Of a stretch of DNA of 64,000 nucleotides, positions 46,979-60,510 are shown piece by piece. The DNA is taken from assembly GCF_016097415.1 (NCBI RefSeq), contig NZ_JAEHGE010000001.1:2343157-2407156 (forward strand), in the 5' to 3' direction. The translations under genes were made by a program, and so were the position numbers. Position 1 is the first letter of the stretch. Each line of letters opens with the position of its first letter. The notes below the pieces were generated by a model, which was not told the origin of the DNA, did no database searches, and saw only the letters and a program-made list of their open reading frames with translations. The DNA comes from a sulfur-oxidizing endosymbiont of Gigantopelta aegis. Lineage in GTDB: Bacteria > Pseudomonadota > Gammaproteobacteria > GRL18.

Positions 46979-47134
46979 TATAGGTGTGACTTTTGTGTTT
47001 GTAAGTTTTTTGTTATGTGTTGTGTTCAGAGTTTAGTCAAGCTCAAACTCATTACGCCAATCGCTATTGTCCTTGAATTCGGACTGTTCTTCTTTATAAA
47101 GAATAAAATTCTCCAGTACCAGTATGTCCATTTC

Positions 47135-48414
<1,280 letters not shown>

Positions 48415-50159
48415 AAAATCGAAAGGCATCTTCTGGTGTTGCGACAATAGGCCTCCTCGGACATTAAACGAGGTATTAATTAAAACAGCACAGCCGGTCA
48501 AGTCTTTAAATGCTTTGATGATTTTATAATATCGGGGATTCGTATCCTGATGAACGGTTTGAATGCGTGCAGAATTATCCACATGGGTAATAGAGGGTAG
48601 TGATGAACGAATCTGTTTCAGACGTTCTAGCCCTTTTTTGTTTGCTCGACGGGTTTTAACAGAGTGGAGACTACCTGAGCAACGATCAGCATATATGGAC
48701 TGGGTGTTTTCTGCTCGAAATATTCACTTACATCTTCAGCCAGAACGGATGGGGCAAAAGGCCGGAATGATTCACGATATTTAATTTTTAAATTCATCGT
48801 AGATTGCATATCGATATTGCGTGGATCACCGATAATAGAGCGCCCACCGAGTGCTCTAGGGCCAAATTCCATACGTCCCTGAAACCAACCGACGACCTTG
48901 CCATCATCGAGCTTTTTAGCCAGTAAAGGAAAAAACTCGTGATCTTCATGATAATGATAAGCAATGGATTGAGAATCCAGATACTGTTTTATGCTTTCAT
49001 TACTGAACTTGGGACCTAAATAACTGCCGGCCATTGAATCATGAACATTGTCTTTGACATCTAAAACCGGTTGTTCATAGTAATTATGCCAGAGTGCCAG
49101 TGCTGCACCAACGGCACCACCTGCATCACCGGCTGCCGGTTGAATCCAGATGTTTTTAAAGGCGCTTTCTCGTTCTAAGCGCCCATTAGATACACAGTTT
49201 AGAGCGACACCTCCGGCTAGGCATAAATAGTCATTATCGGTATCTTTTTTAATCTGATGAGCGATTTTAAGTATAATTTCTTCAGTCACAGCCTGAATGG
49301 AGCTAGCGATATCCATTTCCATTTGAGATATTTCGGATTCAGCTTGTCTGGGTGGTGCTCCAAAGAGTTTATGAAACTTGCCGTTGGTCATGGTTAGGCC
49401 AGTGGCATAGTTGAAATAAGACATATCCATATGAAAAGAGCCATCCTCTTTCATCAATAAGATTGTCCAGAATGAGATCTTTATAAATGGGGTCGCCATA
49501 GGGAGCTAGCCCCATCAGCTTGTATTCACCAGAATTGACTTTAAAGCCGCAATAATAGGTAAAAGCAGAATAGAGTAGCCCTAGAGAGTGTGGGAAATTG
49601 ATTTTCCACAAAGGTGTCAACTGATTTCCATCCCCTGCCAGAGCGAAGTGGTTGCCCATTCTCCTACGCCATCAACACATAAGACCAATGCTTTTTGTAG
49701 GGTGAAGGAAAAAAGGCAGAAGCAGCATGGGATTGATGGTGTTCAGCAAATTTTAAAGCAGGTACTTTTTCACCGTCATTAAGTAAATGTTCAAATTCTG
49801 TGCGTAATACCTTTTTAAATATAATTTTTCTTTAAGCCAAATGGGCATGGCCTTAATAAAAGATTGAAAGCCTTTTGGTGCATATGCAAGATAGGTTTCC
49901 AATAGGCGCTCAAACTTTAGTAGCGGTTTGTCATAAAATACAATATCACCCACATCAGCCAGGTTGATACCGGCCTCTTTAAGGCAGTATTCAATGGCTT
50001 TTTCCGGAAAAGCGGCATCGTGTTTTTTCGGGTAAACCGCTCTTCCTGAGCCGCTGCAATTGTTTTACCTTTGTAGATCAGAGCTGCAGCACTATCATGG
50101 TAATAAGCTGACAGGCCGAGGATATAATCAGGTGTCGATTTTTCTGTATTTTTTATCAT

Positions 50160-50456
50160 CGTTGAGGTTAGAAGAATTATATAAGAGTTAATTGTAACTT
50201 CTCAATAAGTCTGTGCAAAACTTGAAATAAAAACAAAAAAAAGTCTTGACAGCATTTTAGAGGACAAAAATTGCATTTTCACTGCCCCATGTAATTTATC
50301 CCTATAAATGATCCTGTCGATCTGTCTCAGATCGAAATAGAATATTTTTGAATATTATCTTAACTGAGAGGGAGTTTGATCAACACAGGGCAAACTAAAG
50401 AGCCTTAAAAAGCCATGATACAATTGTTTTATTGAAAACAACCTGTATTGATTATA
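50160..50456. other. Intergenic region between the broken sxtI-like gene and the IS66-like gene
   Basis: About 300 AT-rich bases. A TTGACA at 50247-50252 could be a -35 box for the downstream transposase. A short hairpin (GATCTGTCTCAGATC, 50319-50333) is visible. No coding frame is convincing. Confidence 0.35.
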
Positions 50457-51401
50457 GTGAAAAAATTACCTCCAATTCCAGAGATACCTGAAGAAGAAAA
50501 GACACCGGTAGTCCGATTACTCCTTGCTTTCATGGAGCAACAACAGGAAATCATTCAAAACCAACAGGTTGAAATCGATGCCCTTAAAACAGAAGTTGCT
50601 AAGCTTAAAAAGCTACCTCCAAAGCCTAAAATAAGAGCCAGTAAATTGCCAAAGGATGATGACAATGATAATCCGACAGGTCATTCAGGAAGCAAGAAAA
50701 ACAACTCAGGAAATGGGACTAGTAAAAGTCGTAAACGAAAGAAGAAATTGGCTATTCATAAAACCACCGTTATCAAACCAGATAACCTGCCAGAACATTC
50801 ACGTTTTTTAGGGTATCAGGATTATTTTGTTCAGGAGCTGCTGATTAAGCCTTTCAATACTCGTTATCGATTGGCTCGCTATAAAACACCCGATGGTGAT
50901 ACCTGTATAGGAAAATTGAGCTTTGATACACATATAGGACATTTTGGCCATACATTACAGAGTTATATCGTTTATCAATATTATCACCAGAGAGTGACTC
51001 AGCCATTGATAATACAACAATTAACAGAATTAGGTTTTGATATTTCAACGGGTCAGATCAATGAGATTTTAATCCATGACAAAGACCATTTTCATACTGA
51101 AAAAAATACATTGCTAACTGCCGGTATCAACAATAGTACTTATATCCATGTTGATGATACGGGTAGTCGTCATGATGGAAAGAATGGTTATTGTACTCAC
51201 GTTGGCAATGAAACCTTTGCCTGGTTTTCAAGTACTCGATATAAGAGCCGGATTAATTTTCTACAATTGTTACGAGGTGCTGCTGTTGATTATACGCTCA
51301 ACGATGCAGCACTTGATTATATGAGAGCAGAAAAATAATGTGGCTATACTTAACCGGACACACAACTTAAAATAACTAAAAGATAAAAAGTGTGACCTAA
51401 A

Positions 51402-51721
51402 ATGAATGATCAAACAAAAAACCGAATAAAAGCTATACATCAGAATTTAAAGAATCAGCTGTCAAATTAGCTAATGAGACGGATCAACCCGTTTCTCAGA
51501 CTGCCAGGGAGCTAGGTGTTAATGTAAATACTCTACATACCTGGATCAGTAAATATTCCAAACCGGTGAAGACGGTAGCCAATAGAAGTGATGAACACAT
51601 TTATGATGAAGTAAAACGTCTGAAAAAAGAATTGGCAAAAGTGATTCAGGAGCGTGATTTATTAAAAAGGCCACAGCGTACTTTGCAAGGGAAACTTTGT
51701 GAAGTACGCATGGATAACTGA
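51402..51721 (+). pseudogene. IS3 orfA, type 1 copy C, frameshifted near its start
   Basis: Same protein as in copies A and D, but the A run after CAAAC has six A instead of seven (D) or eight (A), putting the first ATG out of frame with SYTSEFKESAVKLANETD. The helix-turn-helix and coiled coil are otherwise complete. Confidence 0.75.
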
Positions 51722-52561
51722 TCAGGCTAAAGATTACCCGGTAACGATTCTGTGCCGTTTTATGGATGTTTCCCGTAGTTGCTATTATGATTGGGTTAGC
51801 TCTCCTAAAACGGATAGAGAGAAAGAAAATGAAGCGCTTACTGAGCAGCTAAAAAACTGTTTGAAGACAGTCGCAAGACTTATGGAACCCGTCGTCTTAA
51901 AAGAAAACTGGCTGAAAAAGGCGTTCATATAAGCCGCCGGAGAATTGGTCGATTAATGAAAAAAGCCGGTTTGTTTTGTAAAACGAAGAGACGCTTTAAA
52001 GCGACGACTAATTCCAAGCATAATAAGCGTATATCTCCAAATTTACTGGAAAGAGAGTTTACTGTCTCTCAACCTGATCGCTACTATGTGGGTGATATTA
52101 CCTATATTGCCACCAAGGAAGGCTGGTTATATTTAGCGGTTGTCATTGACTTATTCTCTAGGCAAATTGTTGGCTGGTCGATGGATGAGCGAATGAAAGC
52201 CAAGCTAGTCAATGATGCTTTACTGATGGCCATATGGAAGCGTAAACCAATGGATGGATTGCTTTGGCATACTGACCGAGGTAGCCAATATGCCTCTGAT
52301 AGTCATAGAAAAATATTGTCGGATCATAACATAATTCAGTCTATGAGCCGCAAAGGAAATTGCTGGGACAATGCTGTATCAGAGAGCTTCTTTCATAGTT
52401 TGAAAACTGAATTGACGCACCATTGTCGATTCAAAACCAGAGTAGAAGCAAAGCAGGCAATATTTGAATATATTGAGGTATTTTATAATCGGGAGCGACT
52501 TCATTCGGCTAATGATTATTTGTCACCAGTCGATTATGAAATACAGCAGGAAATAGCTTAA
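51699..52561 (+). CDS. IS3 orfB transposase, type 1 copy C, with an in-phase A_AAA_AAC slip site
   Basis: GTG 51699 overlaps the end of the restored orfA frame. [15 protein letters not shown] and [14 protein letters not shown] are the normal OrfB N-terminus. At 51851-51857 the codons CTA AAA AAC present A_AAA_AAC. Slipping back one base yields [25 protein letters not shown], the expected continuation, and then the whole DDE domain ([30 protein letters not shown]). Either the site is used for frameshifting or all copies share a lost A. Confidence 0.8.
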
Positions 52562-53228
52562 ATCGATTGATTGAAGAGGGGTAAAAGGCGACATAAATGC
52601 CGCCCATTACCGTTGACGGCCATCGGCTCCTCAGCCTGTGCCGTGAAGATATTGTAACAGGATCATTACCGTTGTGAAAATACCTTGGGTGAATGGAACG
52701 GCTCTATCGTTCCAGAGGGCAAAGCCCTTTCTCTTCATCTGTTTAAAGTTAACATGAGAAACTAAAATGATAGGAAATACAAAATGACAAAAATCACTTG
52801 AAACAGCCAAAAAAATATTTAGAAAACTGTCCGGAAAAGTGTTGACACATCAAAATTACCTCACAAGCCATTGAGCGTTATTGAACAAAGTCATCAGACT
52901 TGCTTTGATAATGAAGAAGCCTGGAAATACTATCTGCAGAACAATAGTATCATAACACAACGGCATGTTCGCATTGCCACAGAAGGCGCTTTACTGGGGG
53001 CATTAATTAACAGTGGCTTTCCAAGTGATTTGGTGATTGTGAGTGATGATGCAGGACAATTTGATATTTTGTTGCACGCATTATGTTGGATACATGCAGA
53101 CAGAGTGTTTCAGCGGATACTACCACTCAATGAGCGACATGATAAAGAACTGAACTGGGTACATACTCAGATTTGGGAACTATTTTATGATCTCAAACAA
53201 TATAAACTTGAGCCAGATGATCCGTTGA

Positions 53229-53960
53229 AGGTATACGTCAAAACTTCCCACGTTGACGTATCATTCCACTTTATTTAAAGGCTGAATTTTTTCAGTCAAA
53301 TTCCATGGCAACAATTGCTCTAAAGCCTCATCATCATAATGCCTGCCCAGCTTAGGTAACTCAGTCAGAATGTGTGTTAAAAAGGCAAAGGGCTCTAGGT
53401 TGTTTGCTTTCGCTGTTTGCACGATTGAATATAAAATAGCACTGGCCTCAGCACCACGAGGATTTTGGTTCATGACCCAGTTTTTGCGCCCAATCACAAA
53501 GGGTTTGATCCGCCGCTCTGCCATATTATTATCAATCTGGAGGTTGCCCTCTTCAAGATAGACAGTCAGATACTTCCATTGATTGATCACATAACGAATA
53601 GCGACACCCAACTTACTGTCTTTTGTTGTTTTAGTCACTTTATCATCACACCACTTTTTAAAGTCATCCAGTAGTGGTTTGCTTTTTTCCTGACGGATCA
53701 GGTAACGTTGTTCAGCATTGAGCGGTTTGATTTGTTTTTCAATCGCATACAATTTAGCAATTTTACTGATCGCCATTTGTACCATGCCAGGCTTTTTCTG
53801 ACTGTTCTTGGGTAATGCTTTTAAGGCATCATGGAACTTGCGACGAGCATGTGCCATGCAGCCTAATAAAGTGACTTCACTGTTCTCATTTTCGAATATA
53901 TGATAACCGGGAAAGCCATCCGTTTGCAGGTAACCTGAAAACCCCGTTAAAAAGGCAAGC
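53229..53960 (-). pseudogene. IS66-family transposase C-terminal fragment
   Basis: Minus-strand frame reading GYLQTDGFPGYHIFENENSEVTLLGCMAHARRKFHDALKAL, then LQIDNNMAERRIKPFVIGRKNWVM (Glu of the DDE triad) and the TnpC-like tail, stopping at 53261. Its N-terminus is missing: homology stops near 53960, just before the promoter of the zinc-ribbon gene. Beyond the stop, TACGTCAA...TTGACGTA (53233-53259) probably marks the IS end. Confidence 0.8.
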
Positions 53961-53975
53961 CGATAAATAAAGGTG

Positions 53976-54004
53976 TTGATAAATGCGATAAATTAAGCTA
54001 TTAT
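53976..54004 (+). promoter_or_regulatory. Sigma-70-like promoter of the zinc-ribbon gene
   Basis: TTGATA (53976-53981), 17-bp spacer, TATTAT (53999-54004), about 33 bases before the ATG at 54038, which has AAGGGGA seven bases upstream. Confidence 0.6.
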
Positions 54005-55561
54005 TCTTGTAAAATCAACATTTAAGGGGATATCTAAATGGATAAAATATCTTCTGATATAAAACAACCAAGAATTCCAGTTGAAATTAACGATATTCAG
54101 GTTAATTTTTGCAAAAATCCATTGTGCCAAAATTATGGTGTTCCTGCCAGCACAGAAAGCCAAGTTAAACTCCATAAATCACAAAAAGACTGCTACAAAT
54201 TATCAAGTGGTAGTCGAAAGCCAGTTACTAAACTGATTTGCAAGTCTTGTAATGAGTTATTCCCAGTTAAGAGCAATCAAGGAATTTGGGATGAATTACA
54301 GCGAATTGAAGAATATTTAAAAGAAACTCCAGAGGTGTCATGCCCTGATAATTCATGTAAAAATAATCTCATTAGTATTAAGTTAGGAAAAGAATTTTAC
54401 CAGTCTTTTGGGAAAACAAAATCAGGTTCTAGTCGTTATCGATGCAAGTCTTGTAAGAAAACATTTTCAGTTAAACAATCTACAACTGGTCAAAAACAGC
54501 CTCATAAAAACAATCTTATTTTCAAACTTCTAATGAATAAATCCCCTTTAAGGCGAATCTGTGAAGTTGCTGATGTTGGTATGGCGACTGTTTATGCAAA
54601 AATTGATTTTCTGCATAAACAGTGCATGACCTTTGTATCAGAAAGAGAACAGAGGTTAATTAAAAGCAATATAAAGCGACTTTATGTTAGCGTGGATAGA
54701 CAGGAATATATTGTTAATTGGACAAGACGAGAAGATAAACGAAATATTAAACTTCAGCAATCGGTAGTGCTGACAATGAAACAGGCTACGTATTTCAAAT
54801 GAATTTAAACTATGATCCTTGTATTAGCCCTATTGAAATAGAAGAAAATGCTTTATCTGTTAATGATTATAATGCCCAATACGCCTATCGAAAACATGCA
54901 AGATTCTGGTTGAATGGTGATTATAAAGAGAGTGTGAAAAATTCAAGATCCAAAAGACAAATGGATCATCTTTAAGTGCCGATATATCAGCAACATACAA
55001 GGATGCAATTTCTCGTGATGATATAGAAGAATCAGAAGCTCTCTATCAAGTACAAAAATTGCCTCAAAATGGAATGCAGATCCATTCTGAATATACGATG
55101 TATGGACATTTCTTTTTTATACATAAATTGTTCAGTGGTGTTGAAAAAATCAGATTCTTTTTAGATCAAGATTCTGGAATGAGAGCAACCTGCTTAACAG
55201 CTTTCCATAACGAAATAAAAAATAGAAGCTGTGATGCTTTTTATGTTCGAATAACAAAGGATTTAACTGTTGATGAAAAGCGGAGAACTTTAAATGATTC
55301 CAGGAACTATTTTTCAGATCAGCAAAAAGAACACCCTGATTTATCAAAAAATAAAATAAAATTAAAAATAATAAAAGATCGATTAGAAAACATGCAGGAA
55401 ATTGGAAACTGGAAAGATAAATGGCTTTTACACCCTTTTCCTAATATGTCTGAACCAGAAAAAGCGATTTGTTATCTTACTGATTATGGTGACTATAATG
55501 TGGCTATACTTAACCGGACACACAACTTAAAATAACTAAAAGATAAAAAGTGTGACCTAAA

Positions 55562-55882
55562 ATGAATGATCAAACAAAAAAACCGAATAAAAGCTATACA
55601 TCAGAATTTAAAGAATCAGCTGTCAAATTAGCTAATGAGACGGATCAACCCGTTTCTCAGACTGCCAGGGAGCTAGGTGTTAATGTAAATACTCTACATA
55701 CCTGGATCAGTAAATATTCCAAACCGGTGAAGACGGTAGCCAATAGAAGTGATGAACACATTTATGATGAAGTAAAACGTCTGAAAAAAGAATTGGCAAA
55801 AGTGATTCAGGAGCGTGATTTATTAAAAAGGCCACAGCGTACTTTGCAAGGGAAACTTTGTGAAGTACGCATGGATAACTGA
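55562..55882 (+). CDS. IS3 orfA, type 1 copy D
   Basis: 106 aa, from ATG 55562. HTH (SQTARELGVNVNTLHTWISKY) and coiled coil complete, in frame from the first ATG. The last 18 residues differ from the usual OrfA end because of the A5 run at 55825; a one-base backward slip there would give [12 protein letters not shown] and a stop that overlaps the orfB GTG. Confidence 0.8.
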   Translation: MNDQTKKPNKSYTSEFKESAVKLANETDQPVSQTARELGVNVNTLHTWISKYSKPVKTVANRSDEHIYDEVKRLKKELAKVIQERDLLKRPQRTLQGKLCEVRMDN

Positions 55883-56724
55883 TCAGGCTAAAGATTACCC
55901 GGTAACGATTCTGTGCCGTTTTATGGATGTTTCCCGTAGTTGCTATTATGATTGGGTTAGCTCTCCTAAAACGGATAGAGAGAAAGAAAATGAAGCGCTT
56001 ACTGAGCAGCTAAAAAACTGTTTGAAGACAGTCGCAAGACTTATGGAACCCGTCGTCTTAAAAAAGAAAACTGGCTGAAAAAGGCGTTCATATAAGCCGC
56101 CGGAGAATTGGTCGATTAATGAAAAAAGCCGGTTTGTTTTGTAAAACGAAGAGACGCTTTAAAGCGACGACTAATTCCAAGCATAATAAGCGTATATCTC
56201 CAAATTTACTGGAAAGAGAGTTTACTGTCTCTCAACCTGATCGCTACTATGTGGGTGATATTACCTATATTGCCACCAAGGAAGGCTGGTTATATTTAGC
56301 GGTTGTCATTGACTTATTCTCTAGGCAAATTGTTGGCTGGTCGATGGATGAGCGAATGAAAGCCAAGCTAGTCAATGATGCTTTACTGATGGCCATATGG
56401 AAGCGTAAACCAATGGATGGATTGCTTTGGCATACTGACCGAGGTAGCCAATATGCCTCTGATAGTCATAGAAAAATATTGTCGGATCATAACATAATTC
56501 AGTCTATGAGCCGCAAAGGAAATTGCTGGGACAATGCTGTATCAGAGAGCTTCTTTCATAGTTTGAAAACTGAATTGACGCACCATTGTCGATTCAAAAC
56601 CAGAGTAGAAGCAAAGCAGGCAATATTTGAATATATTGAGGTATTTTATAATCGGGAGCGACTTCATTCGGCTAATGATTATTTGTCACCAGTCGATTAT
56701 GAAATACAGCAGGAAATAGCTTAA
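55860..56724 (+). pseudogene. IS3 orfB transposase, type 1 copy D, extra two-base insertion
   Basis: As in copy C, with the same A6C slip string, but two extra A after CGTCGTCTT (near 56060) shift the frame again before [12 protein letters not shown]. The catalytic part from 56119 on is identical to copy C. Confidence 0.8.
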
Positions 56725-57337
56725 ATCGATTGATTGAAGAGGGGTAAAAAGGCGACATAAATGCCGCCCATTACCGTTGACGGCCATCGGCTCCTCAGCC
56801 TGTGCCGTGAAGATATTGTAACAGGATCATTACCGTTGTGAAAATACCTTGGGTGAATGGAACGGCTCTATCGTTCCAGAGGGCAAAGCCCTTTCTCTTC
56901 ATCTGTTTAAAGTTAACATGAGAAACTAAAATGATAGGAAATACAAAATGACAAAAATCACTTGAAACAGCCAAAAAATATTTAGAAAACTGTCCGGAAA
57001 AGTGTTGACACATCACTATGATGAAGACCATCAGGCATGGTTATATAACAAAGCCTCCATGCATGGGATTGATAATTTTTTTATGCAGGTTAGACGTAGA
57101 TTATCATTATTAGAGCGAGCTATTTCATCTGCCAGCAGTTCTGGCAGAAGGTGGTATGGGTATTCTGCTTACAACCCAAAGAACATTGTTAAGTTACTCG
57201 ATATATTCCGAGTTTATTATAATTATTGTATTGCAGGAAAAGACAAAAAAACCCCCGCTATGCGTTTAGGTCTGGCAAAAGGCATTGTTAGTCCAGAAGA
57301 CATCATTTATTTTTCACCTAATTAACTATGAGCCATT

Positions 57338-60300
57338 ATGAATAAAACAATTTTCAAACAACTTAAGAAAGACAAAGGTAACTGGCTCAATGAAACAGAA
57401 GTACGCCAGGGATGGATAAAGATTATTGGTGATGCTTTAAATATTCCTTTTCAAATGGAGAGGCAAAGAGTTGATGCCAGTTATAACAGAGTTATTATTG
57501 AATTTAAGGATAAGGGCTTATTTAATGGCAGTACTTCCAGTTCTGCATTTAAAAATGCGGTGTTTGATCGCTTAAAAAATATATCCCGACTCGTGCTAAA
57601 CTCGAATCCCTCGACAATGAGGATTATATTGGAATAGTTACCGATGCAGAGCATATTGCATTTGCACGGTACAGCCGAGGAAAAATAGTTCATGATGCAT
57701 TATTACCATTAAGTGAATCCAGTGTATCTTTGATAGTTAAGGCTCTGACTGATTGTAAATGGGTTCCTGTTACATCAGAAAATCTAATCACTGATTTTGG
57801 TCATAGTTCTGATGCTGGCTGTAATATGTTACAGGCTTTATCTGACGCATTATCAGAGCGACTGGAAAAGAAAAATAATAATAAAATAAAAATGATCTTT
57901 GAAGAGTGGAAAGCTCTTTATGGACAAACATCAAATCTTTCCATCAGCCAAGTGAATGGGATTCTTGATAATATTGGATTTCAAGTCAATTTCTCTGAAC
58001 AAAAAAGTCTGAAGAATTGAAGATCCCTGTTGCACTTTTTGTCATACATACTTACAACTCTCTTTTGATAAAAATTCTTGGTGCAGAAGTTGTTGCCGAA
58101 CATGCACTAACCACTTATAAAGGATTTATCAGAGAAACAGTCAGCCTTGATGGTCAATTATTAATTGACCGAATGGAATATGAAATTGAACAGGGTAATT
58201 TCTTTTCTGGTGCTGGAATAAATGGGTTTGGAGAAGAAGTTATTTTCAGTTGGTATCTTGATGTTGCAAGATTGAAACAACATCAAGCCAAAATAATTGA
58301 TGGATTAAAAGGTATTTTGCTTTCATTCTCCATGTATAGAGCGGATAAATTAACTTCCGCACGTTCAAAAGATGTTCTTAAGTCGTTTTATCAAGATCTC
58401 GTGCCAAATGAGCTACGAAAAAGTCTGGGTGAATTTTATACACCAGAATGGTTGGTTGAAGTCACTCTGGATAGAATCAATGTAAAAAATTTTTTAACTC
58501 AACGATTTCTTGATCCAACATGTGGTTCAGCTTCTTTCTTACTGGCTTTAATCAGGAAAATAAAAATACAAGCAACAGATGATGGGTGGGGTGATTTAGA
58601 AGTGTTAAAACACATCATAAACAATGTCTGGGGCTTTGATTTAAATCCTTTAGCAGTCCAGACTGCCCGAGTGAATATATTAATCGCTATTTCTGATTTA
58701 TTAGACAATAACAAAGGAACAGATATAGAAATACCGATTCTTTTAGCGGATGCAGTGTATTCCCCAGCTCGAAATCCTAAAAAGATGAATTGATTGTCTC
58801 TTATAAAATTGGTAGTGAAGTAGCCGATCTTGAAATTTTATTGCCTTCAGAATTGGCTTTTGATAGAAGTCGTTTAGATTCCGTATTTTTACTAATGGAT
58901 AATTTAGTTTCAAAAAGTACTCAGTGGCGTGAGACAGAAAAAAATTAATACAAAAAAATTAATTACATCCAATGAAATGAAAGAATGGAGATCACCACTC
59001 AAGCATACTTATGAAAAAATTCTGGATTTACATGAAAGAAACTGGAATGGTATCTGGTTTCGTATAGTGCGTAATTTCTTCTGGTCTGCTATTGCAGGAA
59101 AGTTTGATGTGGTTGTTGGTAATCCACCTTGGGTCAGATGGTCAAAATTACCCGAATTATACCGTGAACGTATAAAGCCAACCTGTGATCATTATGGAAT
59201 TTTCTCAAAAACAAAATTTCATGGTGGAAATGAACTTGATATATCAGGAATGATCACCTATACCGTTGCAGATAAATGGCTCAAAGATGAAGACGGAATT
59301 TTAGCATTTGTTATCACGCAAACTCATTTTCAATCACCATCTTCAGCAGGTTTTCGATCATTTTATATCGGAAATAATCAGATCATTCAACCTGTAGGGA
59401 TTGATGATCTAAAAGCTTTAAAGCCATTTCCTGATGCAGCCAATAAAACAGCTATTTTTATTGCTAAAAAATGCAAAGGTAACACAATAAAATATCCTAT
59501 ACCCTATGCTATATGGGAAGCGGCTAAAGGAAATAAAAAAGCAATCCCTGCTCACCTCACAAAACAAGAAGCTCTTGATTCAGTTGACATTGATAAGTGT
59601 GAGGCAACCCCTGTTACGGGAGGTGATTCACCATGGGCTATTACACCGAAAGGTGGTTTTAAAGCATTTAAAAGATCACTGGTGCAAGCACTTGGGTTAA
59701 CGGCAGAAAAGGAGTAACCACAGAATTAAATGGTATTTATTTTGTAAAAATTATTGATACAAATAAAAATAATAATTTGGTGCAAATTGAAACCTGCCCT
59801 GACTTTGGAAGAAATGAAAAAGTAAAACCAGCAAGAAAGTTTTGGATAGAACCTGATTTTCTATATCCTTTAGTTAAGGGGCTGGAGATATACAGGAATG
59901 TTATGTCTCAATCAAAAAAGATTTATATGTACTGGTGCCTAATAAGGGGATCACAAAACAGTTATTAGAAGATTGTGAAAATGACATGGAAGACAAACCA
60001 AAGTGTGAAGGATTTTTTAGCACCTATCAAGACCAGCTTATTTTAAGATCAACATATAGCAAACGAATGACAGAACACGCACCTTATTTCTGTATTTCAA
60101 ATGTTGGCAGTTATACTTTCGCACCATTTAAAGTGGTATGGCCTGAACAGCCTGGCAATAAATCATTTAGAGCGGCAGTCATTACAAAAGGTAACGATCC
60201 TATCAGTGGTCAAAAAGTTTTTGTTCCCGACCACAAATTGTTTTTTGTTGATTTTTATGATTCAGAGCCAGCCTATTATCTTTGTGGTTTACTAAACAGC

Positions 60301-60510
60301 TCTACAGTACAAGCTTTTATTGATAGTCATAATATTTCAATTCAAGTGGGTAATGTGTTTAAACACATGAATTTACCAGAATTTGATGCAGATAATAAGA
60401 AACATAAAGAGTTATCAGCATTAAGTGAAGTAGCACATAATGAAGATAACAAAATCAAAAGACAAGCATTGTTAAAAACTATTTCTAAACTTGGAAATTC
60501 ATTACTTTGA
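57338..60510 (+). pseudogene. Type IIG-like restriction-modification enzyme (N6-adenine methylase), copy 2, frame-disrupted
   Basis: A single gene of about 1,050 codons when indels are repaired. The N-terminus (NETEVRQGWIKIIGDALNIPF, ASYNRVIIEFKDKG) resembles the nuclease-like start of Eco57I/PglX-type enzymes, with a possible D-ExK site in VIIEFKDK. The methylase core has LGEFYTPEWLV, motif I DPTCGSASFLLALI (near 58510), WGFDLNPLAVQTAR and motif IV GNPPWVRW (near 59115). The C-terminal half is the target-recognition region, ending SALSEVAHNEDNKIKRQ. Breaks occur near 57600, 58015, 58790, 58945, 59715 and 59885. The inverted copy 1 is unbroken at 59885, where it has G5 against G4 here. Start ATG 57338, 12 bp after the zinc-ribbon gene. 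Confidence 0.8.

Larger units (their letters stand above)
51336..52852 (+). mobile_element. IS3-family element type 1, copy C (complete)
   Basis: 1517 bp between terminal repeats TAATGTGGCTATACTT...CCGGACA and its imperfect complement ending CACATCA. Target duplication AAA (51333-51335 and 52853-52855). After orfB a 290-bp non-coding tail holds two small hairpins (GGAACGGCTCTATCGTTCC; AGGGCAAAGCCCT). Confidence 0.92.
50457..53228 (+). pseudogene. IS66-like transposase interrupted by IS3 copy C and 3'-truncated
   Basis: From GTG 50457: a coiled coil (QQQEIIQNQQVEIDALKTEV), a Lys/Ser-rich linker and a DDE-type core with YIHVDDTGSRH (first Asp). IS copy C interrupts at 51336. Removing it with one copy of AAA rejoins RAEKLPHKPLSVIEQ, followed by VSDDAGQFDILLHALCWIHADR (second Asp). 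The frame runs out near 53228, where another IS66-like end begins, so the Glu-bearing C-terminus is missing. Confidence 0.75.
55496..57015 (+). mobile_element. IS3-family element type 1, copy D (complete)
   Basis: 1520 bp with the same ends as copy C and target duplication CTA (55493-55495 and 57016-57018). It differs from C mainly at homopolymers, for example seven instead of six A early in orfA, two extra A near 56060 and one extra A at about 56750. Confidence 0.93.
54038..57325 (+). pseudogene. Zinc-ribbon transposase-like protein, interrupted by IS3 copy D
   Basis: The N-terminal 200 residues hold four cysteine clusters (CKNPLCQNYGV, CKSCNELF, CPDNSCKNN, CKSCKKTF), then a helix-turn-helix-like MNKSPLRRICEVADVGMATVYAKIDFL and an RNase H-like start (LYVSVDRQEYIVNW). 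Shifts near 54765 and 54945-54975 and one before 55059 break the frame. IS copy D sits at 55496-57015. Removing it with one CTA restores DYGDYDEDHQAWLYNKASMHGIDNFF and the rest to 57325. Without breaks it would be about 580 aa. It resembles proteins annotated as insertion-element or transposase-like zinc-ribbon proteins; the exact family is not established here. Confidence 0.65.

Noticed and set aside
50160-50456. A non-coding RNA in the AT-rich gap
   Set aside because: Only a short stem and one -35-like hexamer are visible; no promoter-terminator pair supports an RNA gene.
53229-53262. Palindrome TACGTCAA...TTGACGTA as an operator
   Set aside because: It lies exactly where two IS66-like remnants meet and is better explained as an IS terminal repeat.
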